Shown here: in pieces, positions 41,864 through 49,893 of the stretch | How positions within the stretch are numbered: position 1 is the stretch's first letter | Layout of the letters: every line of letters begins with the position of its first letter | Source: Flexithrix dorotheae DSM 6795 | GTDB lineage: Bacteria; Bacteroidota; Bacteroidia; Cytophagales; Flammeovirgaceae | Assembly: GCF_000379765.1 (NCBI RefSeq) | Contig: NZ_KB903476.1 | Span: 470,138-534,137 of the forward strand | DNA length: 64,000 nt | Direction of reading: 5' to 3' | Position numbers and translations under genes: made by a program | Notes under the pieces: generated by a model | The model's input: the letters and a program-made list of their open reading frames with translations, nothing else | Databases searched by the model: none | What the model was told of the DNA's origin: nothing

Positions 41864-42652
41864 TTATTTTCCATTCAATTCCTGGAAAAATGATTTTGCT
41901 GCGGCTTTTGGATCAGCATTTTTCATGAAATTTTCCCCAATTAGAAATCCCTGGAAACCATGCTTTTGCAATTCAAAAATACTTTCACAATTGCTGATAC
42001 CGCTTTCTGAAATTTTCAGGTAATGATCGGGAATGGCTTTTCCTACTTCAATGGAAGTCTCAATACTTACCTCAAAAGTTTTTAGATTCCTGTTATTGAT
42101 CCCCACTACATCTACATAGTCGTTCAGGCATTCTTCCAGTTCCTGTATGTTATGCACTTCCATTAGTACTTCCAGCCCCAGATTTTTGGCAAATTTTGCC
42201 AGGTCTTTTAATTGCTGAGGAGCAAGCGCTGCGGCAATTAGTAAAATAGCATCTGCCCCAATAGATTTGGCTTCTAATAAATGATATTCATCTATGGTGA
42301 AATCTTTTCTGAGTATAGGACTTGATAAAACCTTTCTTACGGCTTTCAAATCGTCCATATTCCCACCAAAAAATTCCTGATCGGTTAATACGGAAACTGC
42401 ACTGGCTCCGGCACTGATGTATCCCTGAGTGATATCGGCTGGTTGGGCTGTTCCATTAATCAATCCTTTGGAAGGAGATCGCCTTTTGAATTCGGCAATA
42501 ATGCCAAAATTGGAATTCGCCAATGATTTTTTGAGCGAGAAAACTTCCCGGTTAAAATGCTCAGAAGCTTCCAGTTCCTTCACCGAAACCTTTGATTTTC
42601 TGGCTTCAGTTTCAATTTGCTTATGGGCAATTATTCTTTCCAGTATATCCAC
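41864..42652 (-). CDS. trpC: Indole-3-glycerol phosphate synthase
   Basis: Ring-closing step of tryptophan synthesis. TIM-barrel motifs: AEFKRRSPSKG, catalytic Lys in ILRKDF, VLMEVHN, GINNRNLKTF and SESGIS. 262 residues, monofunctional (no fused trpF). It is separated from trpD by two genes (a small ORF and a tlpA-like gene) and a terminator, so it may depend on another promoter. trpF, trpB and trpA are not in the window. Confidence 0.96.
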   Translation of the reverse strand: MDILERIIAHKQIETEARKSKVSVKELEASEHFNREVFSLKKSLANSNFGIIAEFKRRSPSKGLINGTAQPADITQGYISAGASAVSVLTDQEFFGGNMDDLKAVRKVLSSPILRKDFTIDEYHLLEAKSIGADAILLIAAALAPQQLKDLAKFAKNLGLEVLMEVHNIQELEECLNDYVDVVGINNRNLKTFEVSIETSIEVGKAIPDHYLKISESGISNCESIFELQKHGFQGFLIGENFMKNADPKAAAKSFFQELNGK

Positions 42653-42782
42653 AACTATCTAAAATTAATTTTTCCCGACAAAGATAAGGAGATATCACAA
42701 ACTGCTATTGGTTTTGGAAAAGAAACTAATTGTGGACTGGAATTTTTGGGTGGGAAACTTGATTAGGGTATTGCTTAGCAGC

Positions 42783-42807
42783 ATTTGTAAGTATCGCAAT
42801 AAAATTG
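42783..42807 (+). repeat. Direct repeat, right flank of tlpA-like gene (3' side)
   Basis: 25 bp beginning ATTTGTAAG and ending ATTG; 22 of 25 positions match 44148-44172 in the same orientation, 1365 bp away. The pair brackets the tlpA-like gene. Confidence 0.6.
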
Positions 42808-42810
42808 GGT

Positions 42811-44052
42811 TTATTTCTTATATATTTCTACAATCTCTATAGGCAGTGTTGTTTCTGACTTTTTTAATTCAAGTCCATATTTTGCTAATTCTCTATGCAA
42901 AGTTTCAGGCTTTTCAAATTCCCATTTAAGGTCTAAATCATATAGTCCTTCCAGACCTGTCTTGTCTATTACAATTATACGTTGCATCATTTCAATATAA
43001 AGGGCAAGTCTTTCCATTTTTTGTTTTTTTGCTATTAGCTCAGGCCCTCTAAATTGATAATCTTCCTTTTCAGTTGTAGATTCTTTCAGAATATTATCAG
43101 AAACAGTTAATAGAAAGCATTCTACACTATCTATAGATTTTTTACCAGTTATATCATAATTTCTATTTAAAAAATCAATAGCTTTCTGTTTAGTTTTTTC
43201 TTCAAATTGAGGTTCAAATTCCAAAATCAATGTAAAGATATTGTTATTATTAGTGTTATTATAAAAGTCACTTTCCACTAGACCATCTCTGTAAAAAAGT
43301 CTATAGTAGGTTGGTATATCAAAAAGCTTCTGAAATAGGCTTGGTAATGCATGGTTATAATAAATATAGCCATTCTTTTTCCCTTCAGAGTTAACTGAAG
43401 AATGCTCTTCCATTCCTTTTGAGGGTGATTGAGATTTAAGTAAAATCTGATATTCTGTCCCAACTATCTTGTTTATTACAATAGATTTTGAAATTTCTTT
43501 TTCTCTTTTTAATGCAAGCTCCTCCCCAGCAATTAACTTATTAATAATTTCCGTATTAATATTAGCTGGGTGTGTAATTGCTTTTACGATACCAAGTTGA
43601 TCTATTAACACAGTAGTAGGAATACCATTTGTAGGTACAGCTTGATAAAAAAAGGAATCAATTGCTACAGGAAGACGAGTGTTGGTATTTTTAATATAAT
43701 TCTCAAGTCTATCTTTATGCTCTGCTGAAACAGTAATAACTTCAATTTTACCTTGGAACTGCTGTTGAAGGCTGTCCAGTTTTTTCATCGCTGGTAAACA
43801 AGGGCTACACCAAGTCGCCCAAAATTCAATGAGTACTGGTTTACCACTGTACTCATCAATCGAAATAGATTGCACATTACTATTTAACACGTTCTTAAAG
43901 GAATAGGCAGGTACTTTTGAGCCTACTGTAATACTTGATAGGTTTTTTTGCTCAATTTCTCCATTCTTGCCAGAGTTATTAACAGAACAAGAAATACTAC
44001 CGAATAAAATATTTATTAGAATAATTGGTAATGAAAAATCAGGTAGGTTCAT
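42811..44052 (-). CDS. TlpA/thioredoxin-like lipoprotein with C-terminal DUF3738-like domain
   Basis: Envelope thiol-disulfide protein. The start at 44052 gives a signal with a lipobox-like SISC near residue 20; the frame extends 19 codons further, less likely. The thioredoxin domain spans ~45-185, with WATWCSPC (CxxC) and the cis-Pro loop NGIPTTVL. The C-terminal ~200 residues end with VIDKTGLEGLYDLDLKWEF...LAKYGLELKK, the pattern of DUF3738. It lies between trpD and trpC but is cut off from trpEGD by a terminator and bracketed by direct repeats. Role in tryptophan synthesis is unlikely; it looks like an insertion into the operon. Confidence 0.82.
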   Translation of the reverse strand: MNLPDFSLPIILINILFGSISCSVNNSGKNGEIEQKNLSSITVGSKVPAYSFKNVLNSNVQSISIDEYSGKPVLIEFWATWCSPCLPAMKKLDSLQQQFQGKIEVITVSAEHKDRLENYIKNTNTRLPVAIDSFFYQAVPTNGIPTTVLIDQLGIVKAITHPANINTEIINKLIAGEELALKREKEISKSIVINKIVGTEYQILLKSQSPSKGMEEHSSVNSEGKKNGYIYYNHALPSLFQKLFDIPTYYRLFYRDGLVESDFYNNTNNNNIFTLILEFEPQFEEKTKQKAIDFLNRNYDITGKKSIDSVECFLLTVSDNILKESTTEKEDYQFRGPELIAKKQKMERLALYIEMMQRIIVIDKTGLEGLYDLDLKWEFEKPETLHRELAKYGLELKKSETTLPIEIVEIYKK

Positions 44053-44147
44053 AGTGATGGTTGTTTTTGAAAAAGTATTAACCTTAGCAGAAATTGTAAT
44101 GTATATCAATCAAATGTAAAAAGATAAAATAGCATTGCAAATACCGA

Positions 44148-44172
44148 ATTTGTAAGAATCGCAATGCAATTG
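44148..44172 (+). repeat. Direct repeat, upstream flank of tlpA-like gene
   Basis: Partner of 42783-42807 (22 of 25 identical). This copy overlaps an inverted repeat, ATCGCAA (44158-44164) / TTGCGAT (44170-44176). Confidence 0.6.
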
Positions 44173-44214
44173 CGATCCAGCGGGTTCAGCAGCTTTTTTT
44201 GAAGGGATTTTATA

Positions 44215-44264
44215 AAATTAAAAAGGATTTGCAAGTTGATGCTATTCCAACTTGCAAATCCTTT
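44215..44264 (-). terminator. Strong terminator inside the trp cluster
   Basis: 17-bp perfect stem, 44222-44238 paired with 44248-44264, loop of 9. On the minus strand a T-rich stretch follows. It lies 10 bp after the small ORF's stop, so trpEGD-ORF transcripts should end here, before the tlpA-like gene and trpC. Confidence 0.88.
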
Positions 44265-44273
44265 GAGGAAGGG

Positions 44274-44480
44274 TTAGACGAATACATAAATGCACTGATC
44301 TTCATTTCCGCCTTTGTAAAATCTGATTTCCCTTCCGTTGGCTTCTTCCAGGATTTCCATCATTTTAGATAAACCGAAGTAAGAATAAAAGTTACCAATA
44401 GGTTGGGCTTGTGGAAATTTTTTAAGGTATTCATTTTCCATTGAAGAATACATTTCCAAGTCTTTCATAAAATCATTCAT
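44274..44480 (-). CDS. Small protein of unknown function between trpD and the tlpA-like gene
   Basis: 68 residues, begins MNDFMKDLEMYSSMENEYL, no signal peptide or membrane helix; the middle YFGLSKMMEILEEANGREIRFY looks like a small alpha/beta fold. I do not recognise it. Support as a real gene: same strand as trpD, 62 bp downstream of it, and immediately followed by a strong terminator that would close the trp transcript. Confidence 0.6.
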   Translation of the reverse strand: MNDFMKDLEMYSSMENEYLKKFPQAQPIGNFYSYFGLSKMMEILEEANGREIRFYKGGNEDQCIYVFV

Positions 44481-44542
44481 GACAATTTCAATTAAATTTT
44501 AAACAATTATTTATAAGTCTTTGATTAGTCTTTATTTATTAT

Positions 44543-45526
44543 TTAGGCCACTAATTTTTCCAAAGCAGCCCTGGCTTTTCCGGATTCTAGTGATTCCTTA
44601 GCCTGCGCTAAAGCTTCTTCTACGGCAATATTTTTGGCACAATGGATCGCCATTCCGGCATTGGCTATTACCACCTCATTTTGAATTGGTGTGCCATCTC
44701 CGCTAATGATATCCTTAAATATTTTAGCGGCTTCTTCTATGCTTTCCCCACCAAAAATATCTTCCTGATTACATTTTTTCAGTCCTAAATCTTCGGGGGA
44801 ATAAATGCTTTCCTTTGCCGGAGTTACTACTTTAAAATCTCCGGTAAGGGAAATCTCATCATAGCCATCGAGCGCATGAAGAATCACATAGTTTTTATCC
44901 GTTTTCTGATACAGGTAATTATATAATCTTTGCAGTTCCAGATTGAAAACTCCAACCAGTTGGTTTTTGGGTTTCGAAGGATTTACCATTGGTCCCAGCA
45001 TGTTGAAAAAGGTTTTCACTCCAAGTTCTCTTCTGATCGGACCAACATTTTTCATTGCCGGATGGAAAAGTGGCGCATGTAAAAAGCAAATATTGGCTTC
45101 ATCCATGTACTTCCTCAACTTGTCCTGATCGTTGGTAAATTTATGTCCGAAATGTTCCAGTACATTTGAGGAACCAGAAACGGAAGAAACACCATAATTT
45201 CCATGTTTGGCTACTTTCACGCCTGCCCCGGCAGCCACAAAACTTGAAAGCGTACTGATATTGAAAGTATTTTTGCCATCTCCGCCAGTTCCACATAAAT
45301 CAATTACATCGAAACCATCGAATTCTACCGGGATGCACAATTCGAGCATTGCATCTCTAAATCCTTCCAGTTCATCAACAGTAATATTTCGCATTAAGTA
45401 AACCGTGAGAAAGGCTGCCACCTGACTGTGGTTGTATTTTCCCTGAGCAAGATTGGTAAGAATTTCCTTTGCTTCAGTTTTTGATAAGGTTTTGTATTCA
45501 AAAAGTCGGTTTAAAATTTCTTTCAT
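44543..45526 (-). CDS. trpD: Anthranilate phosphoribosyltransferase
   Basis: Second committed step of tryptophan synthesis: joins anthranilate to PRPP. Signatures: LCGTGGDGKNTFNIST (PRPP-binding GTGGD), KHGNYGVSSVSGSSNVLE, and LGPMVNP. 327 residues, not fused to trpG. It starts about 108 bp after trpG on the same strand, in trpE-G-D order. Confidence 0.96.
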   Translation of the reverse strand: MKEILNRLFEYKTLSKTEAKEILTNLAQGKYNHSQVAAFLTVYLMRNITVDELEGFRDAMLELCIPVEFDGFDVIDLCGTGGDGKNTFNISTLSSFVAAGAGVKVAKHGNYGVSSVSGSSNVLEHFGHKFTNDQDKLRKYMDEANICFLHAPLFHPAMKNVGPIRRELGVKTFFNMLGPMVNPSKPKNQLVGVFNLELQRLYNYLYQKTDKNYVILHALDGYDEISLTGDFKVVTPAKESIYSPEDLGLKKCNQEDIFGGESIEEAAKIFKDIISGDGTPIQNEVVIANAGMAIHCAKNIAVEEALAQAKESLESGKARAALEKLVA

Positions 45527-45634
45527 TTTTCCCGAAGGTTTCAGTTAATATTCAATTTGTGTTGCTGGCTACTTATTTAGTGGAAGTAACCAGCTTTTAT
45601 ATAATCTTCACCAGATTTCTTTATTCAAATAAAA

Positions 45635-46201
45635 TTAAGCCTCCAGCCAGTTTTTCATAATTGTAGCGCCATTTTCCGTAAGAAATGATTCCGGATGAAA
45701 CTGCACTCCTCTCACATCATATTTTTTGTGGCGAAGTCCCATGATTCTGCCTTCCTCATTGGTAGCAGTGATCACCAAATCTTCGGGAAGTTCCTTCGGA
45801 TCGACTACCCAGGAGTGGTATCTACAGGTATTGAAAACTTTAGGCACTTTTTTAAAAAGGATTTCTTCTTCATCCAATACCTGCGTTTCCGAAACAATGC
45901 CGTGGTACACCAAATCCATATTGATCAGATTCGCGCCAAAGCTTTCCCCAATTCCCTGATGCCCAAGGCAAACCCCCATGATGCTTTTGGTGGGTGCATA
46001 TTGTTTAATCAGGTCCATCATGATTCCGGCTTCCACCGGAATTCCCGGACCTGGGGAAAGCAAAATTTTATCAAACTCTCCCACCGATTCCAATGATATT
46101 TTATCATTTCTCTTTACCACTGGCGCATATCCCAACTCTTTAATCAGATGAACCAGATTGTAGGTAAATGAATCGTAATTATCCAGTATTAATAATTTCA
46201 T
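45635..46201 (-). CDS. trpG: Anthranilate synthase component II (glutamine amidotransferase)
   Basis: Supplies ammonia from glutamine to TrpE. Class I amidotransferase: nucleophile Cys in GVCLGHQGIGESFG, and His/Glu of the triad in VQFHPES. 188 residues. Begins with MKLLILDNYDSFTYNLVHLI, typical of TrpG/PabA. It starts 28 bp after trpE, so they are co-transcribed. The same subunit may serve p-aminobenzoate synthesis. Confidence 0.96.
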   Translation of the reverse strand: MKLLILDNYDSFTYNLVHLIKELGYAPVVKRNDKISLESVGEFDKILLSPGPGIPVEAGIMMDLIKQYAPTKSIMGVCLGHQGIGESFGANLINMDLVYHGIVSETQVLDEEEILFKKVPKVFNTCRYHSWVVDPKELPEDLVITATNEEGRIMGLRHKKYDVRGVQFHPESFLTENGATIMKNWLEA

Positions 46202-46229
46202 TTTGAATTTCTTTTTGTAAACCGCCTCA

Positions 46230-47642
46230 TTATCTTATTTCTTTTGCCACATCCAGCGCTTTTCTTAAAGCCATCAGCTTATTATTCACTTCTTCCAGCT
46301 CGCTTTGCGTTTCAGATTTGGCAACTACTCCAGCTCCCGCCTGGTAATGCAATTGATTATTCTTGCTCAAAAATGATCTGATCATAATGGCATGATTAAA
46401 ATCCCCATTGAAACCTAAAAAGCCAATACAGCCACCATAATAGCCTCGGCTTATATTTTCATATTTATCGATCAATTCCATGGCTTTGTATTTTGGCGCA
46501 CCTGAAAGTGTTCCTGCCGGAAAGGTATCTGCCACTACCTGCAAAATATTATCTTTAGTCACATCGCCCGTTACTTTGGAAACCAGGTGGATTACGTGTG
46601 AGAAATATTGAATTTCCTTGAAAGTTTCCACTTTTACATTTTCCCCATTTCTGCTCATGTCGTTTCTGGCCAAATCTACCAACATCACATGCTCCGAATT
46701 TTCCTTGGGATCATCGAATAATTCTTTGGCAATTACCGCATCTTGTTCGTCATTTCCAGTTCTTCTGAAAGTTCCTGCTATGGGGTAAATCGCTGCTTTC
46801 TTATCTTTTATGGCGATTTGCGTTTCCGGAGAAGAACCGAAAATCTTGAAATTTCCAAAATCGAAATAGAAAAGATAGGGAGAAGGATTGATTGATCTCA
46901 GCGCTCTGTACACATTAAAGTCATCACCTTTAAATGCTTTGGAAAACCTTCTGGAAAGTACGATCTGGAAAACATCTCCCCGGTGGCAGTGGTCCTTGCC
47001 TTTTTGTAACACTTCCAGAAACTGGGCATCGGTAAAGTTTGTAGTTTCCTCTCCAACAGTTTCGAAATTATAAGCCCCATAACTTCTGTTGCTCAAAAGT
47101 GTCTGGATGGTATCCAGTTTACTTTCAACTTCATTTCCTTCCACCTGATGCTCAAACAAATACACTTCTTCATTGAAATGGTTGATGGCAATTACATAGC
47201 GATAAACCTGATATAAAACTTCCGGAATTTTAAGTTCATCGGTAGGTTCATTGGTAAAATTAATTTCCTCAAAATCCTGAACAGCATCGAACGACATGTA
47301 TCCAAACAGTCCATTCTGGATAAATTTTACCTCACTTTTAGGCGTATCGAAAGCTTCGGTAAATTCATTTAAAGCGGCTAATATTTCCTTTCTTTCCCCA
47401 ACTTCCTTTTTTTCGATAGAATTATCCGGGTATTTTACCAGATATTCCTTTCCATAAGCCTCAAATCTGGCAATAGGCTCGCAACAGATGTAGGTAAAAG
47501 CATTTTCATTTCCATGGTAATCGGAGCTTTCCAGTAAAATGGTGTTCACAAAATAATCTCTTAGCTGCAGATACATGCTTACCGGAGTGTAGGTATCGGC
47601 AAGTAGTTTTTTGTGTTTGGTGGTAATTTTAAACTTTTTCAA
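46230..47642 (-). CDS. trpE: Anthranilate synthase component I
   Basis: Makes anthranilate from chorismate. The chorismate-binding domain contains QIVLSRRFSK, GSSPETQ, PIAGTFRRTG and LSGAPKYKAMELI. An LLESS motif near residue 38 corresponds to the tryptophan feedback site of TrpE, so end-product inhibition is likely. 470 residues. It is the first structural gene of the cluster; a leader peptide and terminator lie 33-166 bp upstream (see trpL), so transcription is probably controlled by attenuation. Confidence 0.96.
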   Translation of the reverse strand: MKKFKITTKHKKLLADTYTPVSMYLQLRDYFVNTILLESSDYHGNENAFTYICCEPIARFEAYGKEYLVKYPDNSIEKKEVGERKEILAALNEFTEAFDTPKSEVKFIQNGLFGYMSFDAVQDFEEINFTNEPTDELKIPEVLYQVYRYVIAINHFNEEVYLFEHQVEGNEVESKLDTIQTLLSNRSYGAYNFETVGEETTNFTDAQFLEVLQKGKDHCHRGDVFQIVLSRRFSKAFKGDDFNVYRALRSINPSPYLFYFDFGNFKIFGSSPETQIAIKDKKAAIYPIAGTFRRTGNDEQDAVIAKELFDDPKENSEHVMLVDLARNDMSRNGENVKVETFKEIQYFSHVIHLVSKVTGDVTKDNILQVVADTFPAGTLSGAPKYKAMELIDKYENISRGYYGGCIGFLGFNGDFNHAIMIRSFLSKNNQLHYQAGAGVVAKSETQSELEEVNNKLMALRKALDVAKEIR

Positions 47643-47667
47643 TTTCTTTTAGTTTTGATAAGAACAT

Positions 47668-47703
47668 TAAAAAAAAAGGCCTCTTGAGTGAACAAGAAGC
47701 CTT
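47668..47703 (-). terminator. trp attenuator hairpin
   Basis: 11-bp stem (47676-47686 with 47693-47703) including one G-U pair in the minus-strand RNA, loop of 6, followed by nine U. It lies between the leader peptide and trpE. Its upstream arm overlaps an alternative small hairpin (AAGAA...TTCTT), a possible antiterminator. Confidence 0.85.
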
Positions 47704-47724
47704 CTTAAGAATATCTTTATAATA

Positions 47725-47808
47725 TTACAATAGAATTCTGCCCACATTGAAATTTCCAATGCACCACTGCCAAAACCAGAATCCATATTGAGATTTATTT
47801 TTTATCAT
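47725..47808 (-). CDS. trpL: trp leader peptide
   Basis: 27-codon ORF read on the minus strand: ATG at 47808-47806, TAA at 47727-47725. It contains GFWFWQWC, with Trp codons at positions 11, 13 and 15 - three UGG in five codons. The stop lies 21 nt before the terminator stem. Expected role: ribosomes stall on Trp codons when charged tRNA-Trp is scarce, blocking terminator formation and allowing trpE-G-D transcription. The ORF and its Trp run are seen directly; the mechanism is by analogy with E. coli trpL. Confidence 0.85.
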   Translation of the reverse strand: MIKNKSQYGFWFWQWCIGNFNVGRILL

Positions 47809-47913
47809 AAAACAAAAAAAGTCAGCTAAATTGAATATTCCAAATGCTAAAAGGGATTTTTTTGAGAATCAGGCAAGAAAACAGCCTTTTCATTGAAAAC
47901 TCTCCGGGAAAAT

Positions 47914-48399
47914 TTACTCATTATATTGCTTTAGCATTTTAAGAAAACCTTTGGCTTTTCTATATCCGGGCTGGGCATCAGCAGTTTTCATTTTTGCGTC
48001 CAGCAACACAATAGTTGGGTAGCCGGAAACATCAAAAGCATTGGCCAGATCGCCTTCAGCCAGGGATTTGCCATGAAATTTTATCATTTTATTACTTTCT
48101 GCATTTAGCTTCACAGCGTAATAATGTTTGTTCACATAATCCACTACCTCAGGATCGGTAAAAGTTGTGCGATCCATTAATTTGCAGTAGCCACACCAGG
48201 AAGTATACACATCCACAAAAATTTTCCGTGGTTCCTTTTTTGAAAGTTCCTGAACTTCATCAATAGTCAGCCAGTTAATTTGTTTTTCATCATTTTCCCC
48301 TTTTTTAACATTGGAGGAAAAACCAAGAATAATAATCGCCACCACCAAATAAGCTGATGTAAATAAATAACCGCTCTTTCTTTTTATCAATTTTGTCAT
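47914..48399 (-). CDS. Thioredoxin-like envelope protein
   Basis: 161 residues: an N-terminal signal or anchor (YLFTSAYLVVAIIILGFSS), then a thioredoxin fold with VYTSWCGYCKLMD (CxxC motif CGYC) and cis-Pro in DVSGYPTIVLLD. Similar to DUF255/thioredoxin_7 proteins of the Bacteroidota envelope. Likely a periplasmic thiol reductase or chaperone; redox partner unknown. Lies upstream of trpL on the same strand but ends ~105 bp before it. Confidence 0.85.
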   Translation of the reverse strand: MTKLIKRKSGYLFTSAYLVVAIIILGFSSNVKKGENDEKQINWLTIDEVQELSKKEPRKIFVDVYTSWCGYCKLMDRTTFTDPEVVDYVNKHYYAVKLNAESNKMIKFHGKSLAEGDLANAFDVSGYPTIVLLDAKMKTADAQPGYRKAKGFLKMLKQYNE

Positions 48400-48895
48400 T
48401 TTAATGAATCATGAATTTTACCTCAAAAACTTTTTATTCCTCTTTCATCAGGTATTCCTTATATTGGTGCCCTATGAAAACAATATTTCCTTTAATAAAT
48501 TTAGGCTTTCCGTAGCAAAAAGTAAAAGCTCATTTTTGTGGATTTTAGCCACTTTTAGATTTTATAACTGACCTTTCACTCAAAACTTCAAAACTAATTT
48601 ATAAGCAAAGCATGATGATTACACATTCGACTCTTTTCCATTCGATGAAAAGTGCCCAAAAATCTTGCCTTCAAAAAGGTTTTCTGAGAAAGTAAGGAAG
48701 ATATCTGCCATATTTTCCCACCTGGGACTAGAAAAAACAACCCCATATCTGATACCCTTTCCCACACTAATTTTGAAGGCATTTTTGCCGTTTTTTCTTT
48801 TTATTCTACAAAACAAATTTTTACTGAGGGAAAACTCATTTGATAAAATCGAACTATAATCACTATTGCCATTGTTGCATTTGCAAAGACTAAAA
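48400..48895. other. Intergenic region carrying a palindromic repeat element
   Basis: About 495 bp between divergent genes. The right half is occupied by the repeat at 48633-48813; the left half is AT-rich with nothing I can name. Confidence 0.55.
48633..48813. repeat. Dispersed intergenic repeat with terminal inverted repeats (MITE-like)
   Basis: TGCCTTCAAAA at 48666-48676 and its exact complement TTTTGAAGGCA at 48771-48781 bound a 116-bp core. Its right part is ~75% identical by eye to 41750-41857 and its left flank resembles 40531-40587. Minus-strand ORFs in it look spurious. No transposase is near. Confidence 0.65.
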
Positions 48896-49882
48896 ATGCG
48901 ACCCTCCATCATTGGCTGTCTCCTACTATTTGGACTTATTTTTTCAAAAAATGTAGCCGCCCAAACTTGTTGCTCCGGAGGAGTACCACTAACCGGAAAT
49001 CTGGGATTACCAGAGACTTATGCCGGGAATTGGCAATTTAGTTTAAACTATGATGTAAATGTGCTGCTAACCCTGAAAGATGGTACAAACAAGCTGGATG
49101 ACAATTCCAGGAAACGCCTTACTCATTCAGCGCTACTTCAAGCTGCTTATACATTTTCCCCTAAATTATCCATAGAAGGATTTATATCTTATGTAAGGCA
49201 GGAAAGGGAAATCCAACAACCCAATCTCCCAAAAAATTTTGTACATACTGAAGGAATTGGAGATGCTGTAATTCTCGCCAAATACAAAGTCTTGAAACCC
49301 CTTAGATTGGGATTGGGCTTAAAATTCCCCACAGGAGCTTCTGATTTGGTTAGGGAGGATGGAATTCCGCTCAATGCAGATTTACAACCTGGCAGTGGTT
49401 CATGGGATTTAATTTTTTGGGCTGGCTTTAATAAGGAGTTGAGCTTCAGACCCTCCATGGCATTTTTTGGAACTTCTACATTCAGGCTCACTGGAAAAAA
49501 TCACGATTATTTAGGCTCAAGAATCTACCAATTTGGAAATGAGTTTCAGGTCATTGCAGGAATTGGTGACAGGCTAATTTTGGGAAAACTCATTATAGAT
49601 CCATCTCTTGCCTTTAGATTCAGAAAAGTGGCTGCTGATAATATAGATAGTGAAATTGTTCCCAGTACTGGAGGTTCCTGGGTATTTATCAACCCAGGGT
49701 TAACTTATAATATTACCCAAGATTTTTCTACTCAGGTAAATGCCGAGTTTCCAATGTATGGAAAGGTAACTGGGACACAATTATCCCCTACTTATAGAAT
49801 AAATGCCGGTGTATTTTTCAAATTCGGAAGAAAAAAAGATTTGGTTAAATCCAATATCAATGCTCCGGCTTCCAACTTTTAA
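48896..49882 (+). CDS. Predicted outer-membrane beta-barrel protein
   Basis: 328 residues from the ATG at 48896; the frame opens 10 codons earlier, but the later start gives a proper signal peptide (SIIGCLLLFGLIFSKNVAAQ). The mature protein starts with TCCSGGVPLTGNLGLP and then alternates amphipathic strands with aromatic ends, finishing with a strand terminating in Phe-rich AGVFFKFG, as in outer-membrane barrels/transporters. No plug or TonB box. It starts a two-gene unit with a DUF3179 lipoprotein 11 bp downstream. Substrate unknown. Confidence 0.72.
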   Translation: MRPSIIGCLLLFGLIFSKNVAAQTCCSGGVPLTGNLGLPETYAGNWQFSLNYDVNVLLTLKDGTNKLDDNSRKRLTHSALLQAAYTFSPKLSIEGFISYVRQEREIQQPNLPKNFVHTEGIGDAVILAKYKVLKPLRLGLGLKFPTGASDLVREDGIPLNADLQPGSGSWDLIFWAGFNKELSFRPSMAFFGTSTFRLTGKNHDYLGSRIYQFGNEFQVIAGIGDRLILGKLIIDPSLAFRFRKVAADNIDSEIVPSTGGSWVFINPGLTYNITQDFSTQVNAEFPMYGKVTGTQLSPTYRINAGVFFKFGRKKDLVKSNINAPASNF

Positions 49883-49893
49883 ATAATTAAGCG

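Noticed and set aside
48594..48782. 62-codon minus-strand ORF (MPSKLV...)
   Set aside because: It coincides with the dispersed repeat; the second repeat copy does not preserve a full frame, so coding is unlikely, though a relic cannot be excluded.
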